A stretch of DNA of 64,000 nt from an uncultured Collinsella sp. (GTDB lineage: Bacteria > Actinomycetota > Coriobacteriia > Coriobacteriales > Coriobacteriaceae). Position 1 is the first letter of the stretch. Every line of letters starts with the position of its first letter. The position numbers were made by a program, and so were the translations under genes. Where the stretch lies: NCBI GenBank assembly GCA_900544995.1, contig UQXC01000001.1, forward strand, positions 1 to 64,000, read 5' to 3'. Under the pieces are notes generated by a model that saw nothing but the letters and a program-made list of their open reading frames with translations, had not been told where the DNA came from and searched no databases. This document shows positions 17,585 to 26,838 of this stretch, piece after piece.

Positions 17585-18511
17585 ATGGAAGCACAGGAAA
17601 ACTCCCAGACTGAGCAGAATGCTCAGGCACCCAAGAAGCGCGAGCTGGCGCTCGTATCGCGCAGTACCTATATCAAGGAGAAGGCGCTGCAGTGGATCTT
17701 CTTTGCCTGCGCGTTTTTGGCGGTCGTTACCGTCATCCTGATTTTTGTCTTTACCACGTACTCGGCGCTGCCCGTCTTTACCGACATCGGTCTGGCGGAC
17801 TTCTTTAGCTTTACGTGGGCGCCCTCTGAGGGCCACTACGGCATCATGTCGCTGCTTGCCGGCTCAGGTCTGGTGACCGTCGGTGCGCTCGCCATGGGCG
17901 TGCCGCTGGGCGTGGGTACGGCCGTTTACCTGGTCGAGATTGCCAGCAAGCGCGTGCGCAAGCTCATCAGCCCCGCCGTTGACCTGCTGGCGGGCATACC
18001 CTCCATCATCTACGGCTTTTTCGGCATGATCATCATCCGCCCGTTTATCGCACAACTGACCGGCGGCCTTGGTTTTGGTGCGCTGACGGCGTGGTTTGTG
18101 CTCGCCATCATGATCGTCCCTACCATCACCACGCTCACCATCGATGCCCTCAATTCCATTCCCATGGGCATTCGCGAGGCATCGTATGCCATGGGTGCTA
18201 CTAAGTGGCAGACCATCTATAAGGTCGTGCTACCTGCCGCTAAGCTGGGTATCGTGGATGCCATCGTGCTGGGTATGGGCCGTGCCATCGGAGAGACCAT
18301 GGCCGTGCTCATGGTCGTGGGTAACGCCCCGGTTATTCCCGACAGCATTGCGAGCCCTATCTCGACGCTCACGAGCCAGATCGCGCTCGACATGAGCTAT
18401 TCCTCGGGTCTGCATCGCTCGGCGCTGTTCGGCATGGGCGTGGTCCTGTTTATCATCTCCGCCACGCTGGTGGGCATCGTCCGTCTGATTTCCAAGAAGA
18501 AGAGGGGGTAG
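17585..18511 (+). CDS. pstC: Phosphate ABC transporter permease PstC
   Basis: This is one of the two membrane subunits of the Pst transporter. After a charged 35-residue N-terminus there are about six transmembrane helices, with the permease EAA-type loop near REASYAMGATKWQT. The length of 308 residues fits the family. ATG 17585 is preferred over GTG 17576, because GGGGAG (17571-17576) lies eight bases before it. The gene follows pstS by one base and precedes pstA by three. Confidence 0.94.
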   Translation: MEAQENSQTEQNAQAPKKRELALVSRSTYIKEKALQWIFFACAFLAVVTVILIFVFTTYSALPVFTDIGLADFFSFTWAPSEGHYGIMSLLAGSGLVTVGALAMGVPLGVGTAVYLVEIASKRVRKLISPAVDLLAGIPSIIYGFFGMIIIRPFIAQLTGGLGFGALTAWFVLAIMIVPTITTLTIDALNSIPMGIREASYAMGATKWQTIYKVVLPAAKLGIVDAIVLGMGRAIGETMAVLMVVGNAPVIPDSIASPISTLTSQIALDMSYSSGLHRSALFGMGVVLFIISATLVGIVRLISKKKRG

Positions 18512-18514
18512 GCT

Positions 18515-19420
18515 ATGTCCGATTCCGTTGACACGACGGTCGATACGACCTCGTCGCGCGAGCGCATCAAGCGTGCCCTTTCCCACGGCAAGAAGGGCCG
18601 CATCAACAAGGACCTGTCCAACAAGATCATGCTTGGCGTGTTTCGTGCCGCTGCCTACATCACCACGCTGGTGCTGGTCGCTATCATCGCCTACGTGGTC
18701 ATCAACGGCCTGCCACACATCTCGCTCGACTTTATCTTCGGTTGGCCCCAGGGCGTCAACGCCGAGGGCGGAATTTGGCCCACGATCGTCTCGACCGTCT
18801 ACGTGACGGCGCTCGCCATGCTTATCTGCACGCCGATCGCTGTGCTGGCAGCCGTCTATCTGGCCGAGTACGCCAAGCAGGGCAAGGTCGTCGAGCTCAT
18901 TCGCTACGCTGCTGACGCTTTGGCCTCGGTGCCCTCCATCGTTATGGGCCTGTTTGGCTACGCCTTGTTTGTCGAGGCCATGGGCCTGGGCCTTTCGATG
19001 GTCTCGGCCGCCCTGGCACTCGCGCTCTTGATGCTTCCCATCGTCATGCGTACCACCGAAGAGGCCATTCGCGCCGTTCCGCGCTATATCCGCTGGGGCG
19101 CATATGGCCTGGGCGCCACCAAGTGGCAGGTTGTCTCCAAGATCGTGCTTCCTTCTGCCTTTGGCCGTATTGCCACGGGCATCGTTCTCGCCATCGGCCG
19201 TGCCATTGGCGAGACCGCGGTGGTGCTCTATACCATGGGGCAGGCCATCAATCTACCTATTTCGCCGCTCGATTCCGGCCGCCCCATGACGGTTCACCTG
19301 TATCTGCTTGCCAATGACGGCATCAACATGAACGCAGCCTACGGCACCGCGCTCTTGCTGATGGTGATCATTCTGGCCTTCAACCTGTTTGCGCGCTTCC
19401 TGTCGCGCAAGCGCCGCTAG
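18515..19420 (+). CDS. pstA: Phosphate ABC transporter permease PstA
   Basis: This is the second membrane subunit of the Pst transporter (301 residues, about six transmembrane helices). The cytoplasmic loop AYGLGATKWQVVSKIVLP matches the permease coupling motif. The order pstS-pstC-pstA-pstB-phoU is standard, and the 12-base spacer to pstB carries AAGGAG. Confidence 0.94.
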   Translation: MSDSVDTTVDTTSSRERIKRALSHGKKGRINKDLSNKIMLGVFRAAAYITTLVLVAIIAYVVINGLPHISLDFIFGWPQGVNAEGGIWPTIVSTVYVTALAMLICTPIAVLAAVYLAEYAKQGKVVELIRYAADALASVPSIVMGLFGYALFVEAMGLGLSMVSAALALALLMLPIVMRTTEEAIRAVPRYIRWGAYGLGATKWQVVSKIVLPSAFGRIATGIVLAIGRAIGETAVVLYTMGQAINLPISPLDSGRPMTVHLYLLANDGINMNAAYGTALLLMVIILAFNLFARFLSRKRR

Positions 19421-19432
19421 TTAAGGAGTCCC

Positions 19433-20236
<804 letters not shown>

Positions 20237-20328
20237 TCGGCGCGACTAGTCCCAAGCCGATCGGACCTGGTCCGGTGCGTATTCACTGTGCGGGCGGCAT
20301 GACCGCACCCAACTGATTGGAGTGAACC

Positions 20329-21186
20329 ATGCGCAAACTGTTTTCCCGTCAGCTCATCGAGGCCCGCCACGAGATGCTGAGCATCTACGAGGCCGTCGAT
20401 CTGGCCCTCCACGATGCCGTGAAGGCCTATGTGACCGACGACCGCAAGCTCGCCACCAAGACCAAGAAGCGCACGCTTTCGCTTGACGCGCGCTGCGCTA
20501 ACTTGGAGGCCGTGTGCTACAACCTGATCGCCACGCAGTCGCCGGTCGCCTCCGACTTCCGCTTGCTGCAGACGATCATCTACGTCGACTTTAACCTGCA
20601 GCGCATGACCGATAAGGTTCGCCAGATCTGCCGCGCCACGCGTCATATGATCAAGGCCGACATCTCGCTGCCCAAGGAGCTTGTCGGCACGGTCGAGGCC
20701 GAGGCCGAAGCTGTCTACCAGGTGCTGGGCTCGTCGCTTTCTGCGCTCGTCACCAACGACATGTCCATCATCTGCAACCTGGCCGTCGAGGACGAGCCGG
20801 TGCATGCGGCGTACGAGAAGTTCTTCCGTACCTTCAACCGCATGGACGCGGGCGAGTTTATGGATGACGATAGCAACTATGACGACCTGCGCCGCGCCAT
20901 CATGGTTTCGCGCTACCTCGATCGCATCGCCTCGATTTCCATCGATGCCGCCTGCCGTCTGACGTTCCTTTTGACCGGCCAGCGCATGACTGCCGGCGAT
21001 ATCGCCCGCACTGATGAGGATGAGCTCGAGAGCATGCGCGTGCCTTCGGGCGAGGGTGTTATCATGAGGCCCGCCGTCGATGCACGCTACGTTGCCAAGG
21101 TGCCCGCTAACGAGGTCAGCGAGGGTCTTCGCTACCTGCTCGATCATCTTGAGGATGAGGACGATGGCGAGGACGACGAGGAGTAA
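20329..21186 (+). CDS. phoU: Phosphate transport regulator PhoU
   Basis: PhoU links Pst activity to the phosphate-sensing two-component system in other bacteria. The 285-residue protein has two PhoU three-helix repeats (roughly 10-100 and 110-210). An extra C-terminal segment of about 65 residues, ending in the acidic run EDEDDGEDDEE, is not part of typical PhoU, which is about 220 residues. No phoR or phoB gene is in the window. The start has TTGGAG upstream. A GC-rich hairpin follows the gene. Confidence 0.9.
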   Translation: MRKLFSRQLIEARHEMLSIYEAVDLALHDAVKAYVTDDRKLATKTKKRTLSLDARCANLEAVCYNLIATQSPVASDFRLLQTIIYVDFNLQRMTDKVRQICRATRHMIKADISLPKELVGTVEAEAEAVYQVLGSSLSALVTNDMSIICNLAVEDEPVHAAYEKFFRTFNRMDAGEFMDDDSNYDDLRRAIMVSRYLDRIASISIDAACRLTFLLTGQRMTAGDIARTDEDELESMRVPSGEGVIMRPAVDARYVAKVPANEVSEGLRYLLDHLEDEDDGEDDEE

Positions 21187-21223
21187 GTAACCCCGTTCGT
21201 CGAAAGATTGTAAATACCTAAGT

Positions 21224-21260
21224 GAGCGCGGCCTTGCACATGCGGGGCCGCGCTCTTGCG
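21224..21260 (+). terminator. Hairpin after phoU, probable terminator
   Basis: GAGCGCGGCC (21224-21233) and GGCCGCGCTC (21245-21254) form a perfect 10-bp stem. Only a weak T-rich stretch follows, so termination may be incomplete and yggS may be reached by read-through. Confidence 0.65.
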
Positions 21261-21305
21261 TTAGCATGGGACTACTTGTTTGGCTGTCAGCGGAGGCGAT
21301 TAGCA

Positions 21306-22043
21306 ATGGATAACTATTTGGACTTGATGCGCGCTCGCCGCGAGCAGATTCTGGAACGTTTTTATGCGTCGCTCGATCGCGCAGGCCGTCCCCACGACGC
21401 CGCGCGCCTCATTGCCGTGTCCAAGACCGTTGGTGTCGATGAGACCGTTGCCGCCATCCAGGCGGGGTATCGCCATTTTGCCGAGAACCGCCCGCAGGAG
21501 CTGGTTCGCAAGCTCACGGGTCTGGCGGAGCATCCGGAGCTGCCCGAGGTGCGCTTCGATATGATCGGCAACCTGCAGACCAATAAGATCAATGCGGTGC
21601 TGGGCTCAGCCGAGCTGATTCACTCGGTGGGTTCGCTGCATCTGGCGCAGGCGATCTCGAGCCGTGCTGTCCGCAAGATTGAGGCAGGCGAGCTCGCCGG
21701 CCCCCAGCGTGTGCTCATCGAGGTCAATGTGAGTGGTGAGGAGTCGAAGGGAGGCTTTTCGCCCGATGAGATTCGCGCCGCCGCGGGTGAGCTTGCGGAA
21801 CTTGAGGGAATTTGCGTGCAGGGGCTTATGACTATGGCGCCCCGGGGGAATAAGGATTTGGCACGCCGCACCTTTGCGGGGCTTCGTGAGCTGAGGGATG
21901 AGCTGGAGGCGGCGCATCCCGATTTGAACCTGCCTGAGCTTTCCTGCGGTATGAGCGAGGACTTTGAGTCTGCCCTTGAGGAGGGCTCTACGCTCGTTCG
22001 CCTGGGCAGGGTAGTATTTAGCCCGGAGTTTGCAGTAAAATAA
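21306..22043 (+). CDS. yggS: YggS-family pyridoxal phosphate homeostasis protein
   Basis: This 245-residue protein belongs to the YggS/PLPBP family, which binds pyridoxal phosphate and helps balance PLP and amino-acid pools but has no known enzyme activity. The PLP lysine lies in IAVSKT (about residue 37), and the C-terminal SCGMSEDFESALEEGSTLVRLGR is the family signature. ATG 21306 is selected because GGAGG (21292-21296) precedes it. In actinobacteria and firmicutes it commonly sits before sepF, as here. Confidence 0.94.
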   Translation: MDNYLDLMRARREQILERFYASLDRAGRPHDAARLIAVSKTVGVDETVAAIQAGYRHFAENRPQELVRKLTGLAEHPELPEVRFDMIGNLQTNKINAVLGSAELIHSVGSLHLAQAISSRAVRKIEAGELAGPQRVLIEVNVSGEESKGGFSPDEIRAAAGELAELEGICVQGLMTMAPRGNKDLARRTFAGLRELRDELEAAHPDLNLPELSCGMSEDFESALEEGSTLVRLGRVVFSPEFAVK

Positions 22044-22103
22044 GGCTCTGAAGTGCGCACTGATTATCGGGGCGCCTGCACTAAACCGCGAGAGGACACA
22101 ACC

Positions 22104-22826
22104 ATGGGCTTCCTTGACGAGATTAAAAATAAGATGCACCTGGGCGGCCAGCAGGGTTACGACCAGGGTTATGGCCAGGACGACGACTACGGCTACGATG
22201 ACGGCTATGACGATAGTTATCAGGGCAACGGCTACAGCGGTGCTTCGGGCGAGGGCTTCTACACCCAAGACGAGCCGAGCAACGGCCTGCTTGGTCAGAC
22301 GCGCCGCGGTGAAGCTGAGTCGGTTGCCGTGTATACGCGCTCCGGTCAGCTGGTCGGCGATGACTCCCGCCATGCCACGACGTATAATCCGCCTTCGCGC
22401 TCGCAGGACAGTGTTGCGAGCGGTTATCGTCCTGGTGCCTATGACACGCCGTCGAGCTACGCCGAGAACACCCGCGCCCGTGCCGCCGCTGCGCCCGCGC
22501 CTGCACCGAGCGATGCCTCGGCCTATGCGAGCAATATCATCAACGCCACACCGCAGCTGCCGGCCTATGTCCTGCGCCCCGAGAGCTATGACGACGTGGA
22601 GACCGTGGTGCGCCGCGTTCGCACCAAGCAGCCTGTCGCACTGATTTTTGTGGGCGTACGCACCGAAGTTGCCAAGCGCGTCTTGGACTTCTCTTACGGC
22701 TTTGCCTGCGGTCTGGGTGCCACGGTCAAGGAGGTGGGCGACCGCGTGTTCATGGTGCTGCCCGCCGGTTGCGAGGTCAAAGATTCCGATCTCAAGAAGC
22801 TTCGTGCGGACGGCTACCTTAAGTAA
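22104..22826 (+). CDS. sepF: Cell division protein SepF
   Basis: SepF polymerises and anchors FtsZ to the membrane in bacteria that lack FtsA, which fits the absence of ftsA here. The 240-residue protein has an N-terminal membrane-binding helix (MGFLDEIKNKM), a flexible Gly/Tyr/Asp-rich linker (about 12-150), and a C-terminal SepF domain (about 160-235) with VALIFVGVRTEVAKRVLDF and the conserved GLGATVKEVGDRVF strand-turn. ATG 22104 follows GAGAGGACA. The downstream yggT frame continues in the same phase after the stop. Confidence 0.92.
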   Translation: MGFLDEIKNKMHLGGQQGYDQGYGQDDDYGYDDGYDDSYQGNGYSGASGEGFYTQDEPSNGLLGQTRRGEAESVAVYTRSGQLVGDDSRHATTYNPPSRSQDSVASGYRPGAYDTPSSYAENTRARAAAAPAPAPSDASAYASNIINATPQLPAYVLRPESYDDVETVVRRVRTKQPVALIFVGVRTEVAKRVLDFSYGFACGLGATVKEVGDRVFMVLPAGCEVKDSDLKKLRADGYLK

Positions 22827-22847
22827 AGACAAGACGAGGAGATTCCC

Positions 22848-23129
22848 ATCAACATCTACGCTGTCGTCCAGCTGGTCAACACGCTGTTCAACTTCTATTC
22901 CACGCTCATTGTCGTCTACTGCTTTATGACGTGGATTCCCATGAAGCAGGGTGGTTTGCTTCAGGATATTGCCGCGGTGCTTGATAGCGTGTGCGGTCCG
23001 TGGCTCAACCTGTTCCGTCGTTTCATCCCGCCGATGGGCGGTATCGATTTTTCGCCGGTCGTTGCGATTATTGCGTTGCAGTTGGTGCAGAGGCTGGTTC
23101 TGCAGCTTCTTATAGGTATACTCGTGTAG
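22848..23129 (+). CDS. YggT-family membrane protein with apparent AUC start
   Basis: This is a small membrane protein of the YggT family (93 residues from 22848), with two hydrophobic helices and the conserved PWLNLFRRFIPPMGGIDFSP segment. The first ATG (22926) would remove the whole first helix. Between the sepF stop and that ATG there is no ATG, GTG or TTG in frame. The conserved beginning (N-I-Y-A-V-V) is preceded directly by ATC (22848-22850), which has AGGAG (22837-22841) six bases upstream. The likeliest start is therefore AUC. Alternatives are read-through of the in-frame sepF TAA or a base error. YggT proteins accompany sepF and are thought to act in division or osmotic tolerance. Confidence 0.8.
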   Translation: MNIYAVVQLVNTLFNFYSTLIVVYCFMTWIPMKQGGLLQDIAAVLDSVCGPWLNLFRRFIPPMGGIDFSPVVAIIALQLVQRLVLQLLIGILV

Positions 23130-23190
23130 AACTGACTTAGTAACTTACGTCGGGCGTGTAGCGCCGAGGCGATGAAAAAGGAGACTTGTT

Positions 23191-23865
23191 ATGGCTATTA
23201 CCCCTGCAGACATCCAGGCTCAGACTTTCTCTGAGGCCAAGCGTGGCTACGATCCCGCCGAGGTCGACGTCTTCTTGGAGACGCTGTCCTCCGAGGTTGA
23301 CGCTATGCTCGCTAAGATCGTCGACCTTAAGGGTCGTCTGACTGCTACCGAGCAGCAGCTTGCCGATGCGCAGGCTCAGCTTGCCCAGGCTCAGGATGCC
23401 CCCGCCCAGGCCGTTCCTGCCGCCCCCGTGGCTGCTCCCGCCCCTGACTTCTCCGCTCAGGAGCGCCAGATTTCCGCTGCCCTGATCGCTGCCCAGCAGA
23501 CCGCTGAGACCATCGTCAACGATGCCAACGAGAACGCTGAGCGTATCCGCAACGAGGCTGACGCCAAGGCCCGCGAGGTTATCCGCCAGGCTCTGACCGA
23601 GAAGCAGGCCGAGCTCGAGGAGATCGATCGTCTCAAGGCTTCCCGTGAGGAGTTCAAGGCCGAGTACCTCAAGCTCATCCAGCACTTCATGGACGATGCC
23701 CAGAATTCCTTCCCGGCCGATCTGATGGCCTCCACGCCGGTCGGTTCCGCCGCTTCTCCTGCAGTGACTGTTCCTGCCGAGCCGCTGCCCGTCGCTGACC
23801 CGGTTGTCCCCGTGGCCGACCCCTTCGCCCCGATCGACAACTTCGCTGCCGACGACCTGGACTAA
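23191..23865 (+). CDS. divIVA: DivIVA-family polar/septal scaffold protein
   Basis: DivIVA proteins recognise curved membrane and organise division or polar growth. In 224 residues the N-terminal lipid-binding domain is clear (ITPADIQAQTFSEAKRGYDPAEVDVFLE), followed by two coiled-coil stretches (about 35-75 and 95-165) separated by an Ala/Pro-rich linker (about 75-88), and an Ala/Pro/Val-rich tail. It ends the sepF-yggT-divIVA group, and a strong terminator follows. Confidence 0.92.
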   Translation: MAITPADIQAQTFSEAKRGYDPAEVDVFLETLSSEVDAMLAKIVDLKGRLTATEQQLADAQAQLAQAQDAPAQAVPAAPVAAPAPDFSAQERQISAALIAAQQTAETIVNDANENAERIRNEADAKAREVIRQALTEKQAELEEIDRLKASREEFKAEYLKLIQHFMDDAQNSFPADLMASTPVGSAASPAVTVPAEPLPVADPVVPVADPFAPIDNFAADDLD

Positions 23866-23891
23866 CATTCGGCCTACAATTTAGTGCCTAG

Positions 23892-23921
23892 AAAGGACCC
23901 GCAGCTTGCGGGTCCTTTTTT
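23892..23921 (+). terminator. Rho-independent terminator after divIVA
   Basis: GGACCCGCA (23895-23903) pairs with TGCGGGTCC (23907-23915), extended by AAA/TTT, then a run of T. It marks the end of the division-gene region. Confidence 0.93.
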
Positions 23922-24032
23922 ATGACTGTGCAGGGGCGCGCAACATAAAAAACCGAGCCCTGCACATTGTGGCGCAGAACTCGGCGAATGGGTGAGCGGT
24001 AAAAGGTAGGTTTTAGGGCATGTGCCAAAAAA

Positions 24033-24563
24033 CTACTTGAGGAGGAAGTTGGGGAGGGGAATGGTACGGGCCTCGCGATGCTCGGGGTCGGCGATGTGGT
24101 CGGCAGGATAGCCACAGACAAGCATGTGATAGGGATAAACGCCCTTGGGCAGATTGAACTGCTCCTGTGCCACCTCTGGCTTAAAATGGCATACCCAGCA
24201 CGTTCCCAGGCCCTGCTCGGTGGCCTCCATCATCATCTGATCGCAAACGATGGATGTATCGATTTCGCTGGAATTCATCTGATCATACGGGCGCACCCAA
24301 GCATCATCGGTAACGCTGCAAATAAGGAAGACAAGCGGAGCGCCAAAGATAGACCCATCACGAGCAAACCGAGGCTGACAAACAGCAGCCTTCTCCAGAA
24401 GCTCAGGCGTATCCAACACCATCACACGGGTTGGATGATTATTACAAGCAGAAGGAGCAATCCGCCCAGCCTCAACAATGGCATCCACCACAGCCTGCTC
24501 AACAGGACGGTCCTCAAACGAACGACAAGAATACCGACCACGAGCCAGATCCAAATAAGACAT
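24033..24563 (-). CDS. Nitroreductase-family flavoprotein
   Basis: This 176-residue protein resembles FMN-dependent nitroreductases. The FMN phosphate-binding start RYSCRSFEDRPV (residues 10-21), the RIAPSACNNHP segment (about 38-48) and the GLGTCWVCHFKPE region match the family. It is shorter than typical NfsA/NfsB proteins (about 215 residues). The physiological substrate cannot be told from sequence. Its 5' half has unusual T/G-rich codon choice on the coding strand compared with neighbours. Confidence 0.85.
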   Translation of the reverse strand: MSYLDLARGRYSCRSFEDRPVEQAVVDAIVEAGRIAPSACNNHPTRVMVLDTPELLEKAAVCQPRFARDGSIFGAPLVFLICSVTDDAWVRPYDQMNSSEIDTSIVCDQMMMEATEQGLGTCWVCHFKPEVAQEQFNLPKGVYPYHMLVCGYPADHIADPEHREARTIPLPNFLLK

Positions 24564-24742
24564 ACAAGCCCTCCAAAGCTAATAAAACAACCTAAAACTA
24601 AGCAAAAGGGTACCCAAAGCCCCATTCAGCCAAACGCCTACCGAATGCCAAAGTGTTCAATTGGGTACTAAAGGTCCCTTCAGCCAAACCCCCATTGCAC
24701 TATAGCCATCAGCCAAAGTTCCCAATGGTGGTACATAAGGGA
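24564..24742. repeat. A/C-rich spacer with three imperfect direct repeats
   Basis: This gene-free stretch is strongly depleted of G on the + strand. The block CAGCCAAA recurs near 24628, 24678 and 24712, each followed by a C- or T-rich run, and GGTACC/GGGTAC/GGTACA precede each unit. The unit is roughly 30-50 bases and imperfect. It leads straight into the long inverted repeat at 24743. No coding potential was seen. Confidence 0.5.
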
Positions 24743-24822
24743 GCGGGCCCGACCACTGATAACCTTTTGAACGACTCTGCTTGCAGCCGGAGTGAAAAAA
24801 GGTTATCAGTGGTCGGGCCCGC
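24743..24822. repeat. Long inverted repeat A (perfect 26-bp arms)
   Basis: The arms 24743-24768 and 24797-24822 are exact reverse complements (outer end GCGGGCCCGACC, inner end AACCTTTT). The 28-base centre holds a smaller pairing (ACTC/GAGT). It lies downstream of the DUF47 gene and upstream of the nitroreductase, both on the minus strand, and could fold as an RNA hairpin ending the phosphate transporter transcript. Its length and symmetry exceed ordinary terminators. Compare 38550-38679 and 49285-49382. Confidence 0.85.
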
Positions 24823-24847
24823 GACCGGTGGGACATGTACCCCCCAA

Positions 24848-25471
24848 TTAACTGTTCTTCATGACAATCGAATCCACGACATCGGCCACATTCTCGCAGC
24901 AGTCGGCGCAGTACTCCAGGAAGGCGTACACGTCACGCCAAGCGATGACCTCGAGCGGGTCCTTGCCGTTAACGTGCAGGTTGCGCATGGCGTTGATGTA
25001 GAGCTCGTCGGCCTCGGACTCGATGGTGTTGATCTGGATGACGAGCTCGCGCAGGGTCTTGGACTTGCGGTAGTTGGGCAGCTCGACCATCAGGTCCTTC
25101 ATGGCGCGGCAGGCGTCGGTCACCTTGTGGGCGATGACGATGGCATCGGGGTGGATGCTCTGGATGTTGGTGAAGTAGACGCGCTGCACGACGCCCTCGA
25201 TACGATCGAGCACGGTGTCGAGCGAGCAGCTCATCAGGTCTAGATCCTCGCGCTCAAGCGGGGTGATAAAGGCGGTGAGCAAGGCGTCTTCGAGCTCGTG
25301 GTGCTTCTTGTCTGCCGCATGCTCAATCGCATGCATCTTATTGAGCATGTCGTGGATCTGCGCGGGGTCAAAGTTCTCAAAAATCTTGGTGAGCAGCTCT
25401 GCGGCCTGGACGGCGAGGTCGGCGCAAGCGACGTAGTTGTCAAAGTAGAACGAATCGGGTTTCTTTGCCAT
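24848..25471 (-). CDS. DUF47 family protein (PhoU-like, Pit accessory)
   Basis: This 207-residue all-helical protein is of the DUF47/PhoU-like family (blocks FENFDPAQIHDMLNKMHAIEHAADKKHHE and TPLEREDLDLM). Genes of this family are typically paired with a Pit phosphate transporter, as here: the pit gene lies 67 bases upstream on the same strand. It is thought to modulate transport. The start ATG at 25471 has AAAGGA a few bases before it. Confidence 0.92.
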   Translation of the reverse strand: MAKKPDSFYFDNYVACADLAVQAAELLTKIFENFDPAQIHDMLNKMHAIEHAADKKHHELEDALLTAFITPLEREDLDLMSCSLDTVLDRIEGVVQRVYFTNIQSIHPDAIVIAHKVTDACRAMKDLMVELPNYRKSKTLRELVIQINTIESEADELYINAMRNLHVNGKDPLEVIAWRDVYAFLEYCADCCENVADVVDSIVMKNS

Positions 25472-25538
25472 GGGTGGGTCCTTTCGAGGTGAAGACGGGT
25501 GGGCGAAGTAATGCGGTCCGGATGGACGCTCGGTTTGA

Positions 25539-26588
25539 TTAGAGGAACATCATGAACAGCTTGGCCATGACAAAGCTGATGAGTCCGCAGGCAGGGAAGG
25601 TGAAGAACCAGGTGAACATCATGTCCTTGACGACGCCGAAGTTGATGGCCGAGAGGCGCTTGACGGCACCGACGCCCATAATGGCGCAGGTCTTGATGTG
25701 CGTGGAGGACACGGGGATGCCGGTAAGGGTGGCAAGCAGCAGGTTCGCGGCGCCTGCGAGGTCGGCAGAGAAGCCCTGATACTTCTCGAGCTTAACCATG
25801 CTCTGGCCGACGGACTTGATGATGCGCTCGCCGCCCACGCTGGTGCCGATGCCCATGGTTGCCGAGCACAGCAGCATAATCCAGATGGGGATGCCGGCAT
25901 CGCCGACGCTCGTCTGGCCGCTGGCGAAGGCCACGCCTAAAAAGAGCACGCCGATGAACTTCTGTCCATCCTGCGCGCCGTGCATAAAGCTCATGGCCGC
26001 GGCACTCGCGATCTGAGCGTATTTAAAGAAGACGTTGGCACGTCGCCTGTTGGCGGCGGCAAACAGAATCGAGACGAGTTTGCACAGGATCCAGCCCATG
26101 ACAAAGCCCAGACCGATGGAGAGCGCCAGGCCGTAGATGACCTTCATCCATTCGTGGACGTTGACGCTGCTCGCGCCGCCGAGGGCGATAGCGGCACCGG
26201 TCAGGCCGGCGATAAGGCTGTGGCTTTGCGAGGTGGGGATACCAAAACGCGACGCTGTGGCGCCGTAGACGACGATGGAGAACAGTGCCGCGCAGAGGCA
26301 CGCGAGCGCCATGGTGCTGTTTCCGCCAAAGTCGACGATATGTGAGATGGTGTTGGCGACGCTCGCGTTAAAGTGCGTCATGATGAGCACGCCGAGGAAG
26401 TTGAATGCGGCGCTCATGAGAATGGCGGCGCGGGCGGGCATGCAACGCGTAGTGACGCAGGTCGCGATGGCGTTGGGCGCGTCGGTCCATCCATTGACGA
26501 AGATGGCGCCCAACGCGAGGATCACGGTGACGGCAAGGACTGGGTTCGACACAATTTGGCCGAGGAAGGTTGAGAACGTTACGTCCAT
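25539..26588 (-). CDS. pit: Inorganic phosphate transporter, PiT family
   Basis: This 349-residue integral membrane protein is of the PiT (low-affinity, cation-coupled phosphate) family, with about ten transmembrane segments. The two inverted-repeat PiT signatures are visible: the N-terminal GWTDAPNAIATCVTTR block and the C-terminal LTGIPVSSTHIKTCAIMGVG block. It forms a two-gene unit with DUF47. Together with pstSCAB this gives the organism low- and high-affinity phosphate uptake within 10 kb. Confidence 0.94.
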   Translation of the reverse strand: MDVTFSTFLGQIVSNPVLAVTVILALGAIFVNGWTDAPNAIATCVTTRCMPARAAILMSAAFNFLGVLIMTHFNASVANTISHIVDFGGNSTMALACLCAALFSIVVYGATASRFGIPTSQSHSLIAGLTGAAIALGGASSVNVHEWMKVIYGLALSIGLGFVMGWILCKLVSILFAAANRRRANVFFKYAQIASAAAMSFMHGAQDGQKFIGVLFLGVAFASGQTSVGDAGIPIWIMLLCSATMGIGTSVGGERIIKSVGQSMVKLEKYQGFSADLAGAANLLLATLTGIPVSSTHIKTCAIMGVGAVKRLSAINFGVVKDMMFTWFFTFPACGLISFVMAKLFMMFL

Positions 26589-26838
26589 ATATGGGCTTTC
26601 TCGAAGTTTGCAGACACGTTACAAAAACATGATAAATCGTATCACCTCCTGTGGGTTTCTTTACCGAGTTCTGATGGGAGAAGTGAACTTTTTGGCACTA
26701 AAATTGAATATTAGCCCTGTTGACCGCGGGTGTTCTTTTTGCTAACACGCCATGCGGACACGTGCGATTACTACGACACTCCAAAACCACAGTCTGTTCG
26801 CTTTACAACATGCAAACATGCGTTCGATAATAGGAGGC

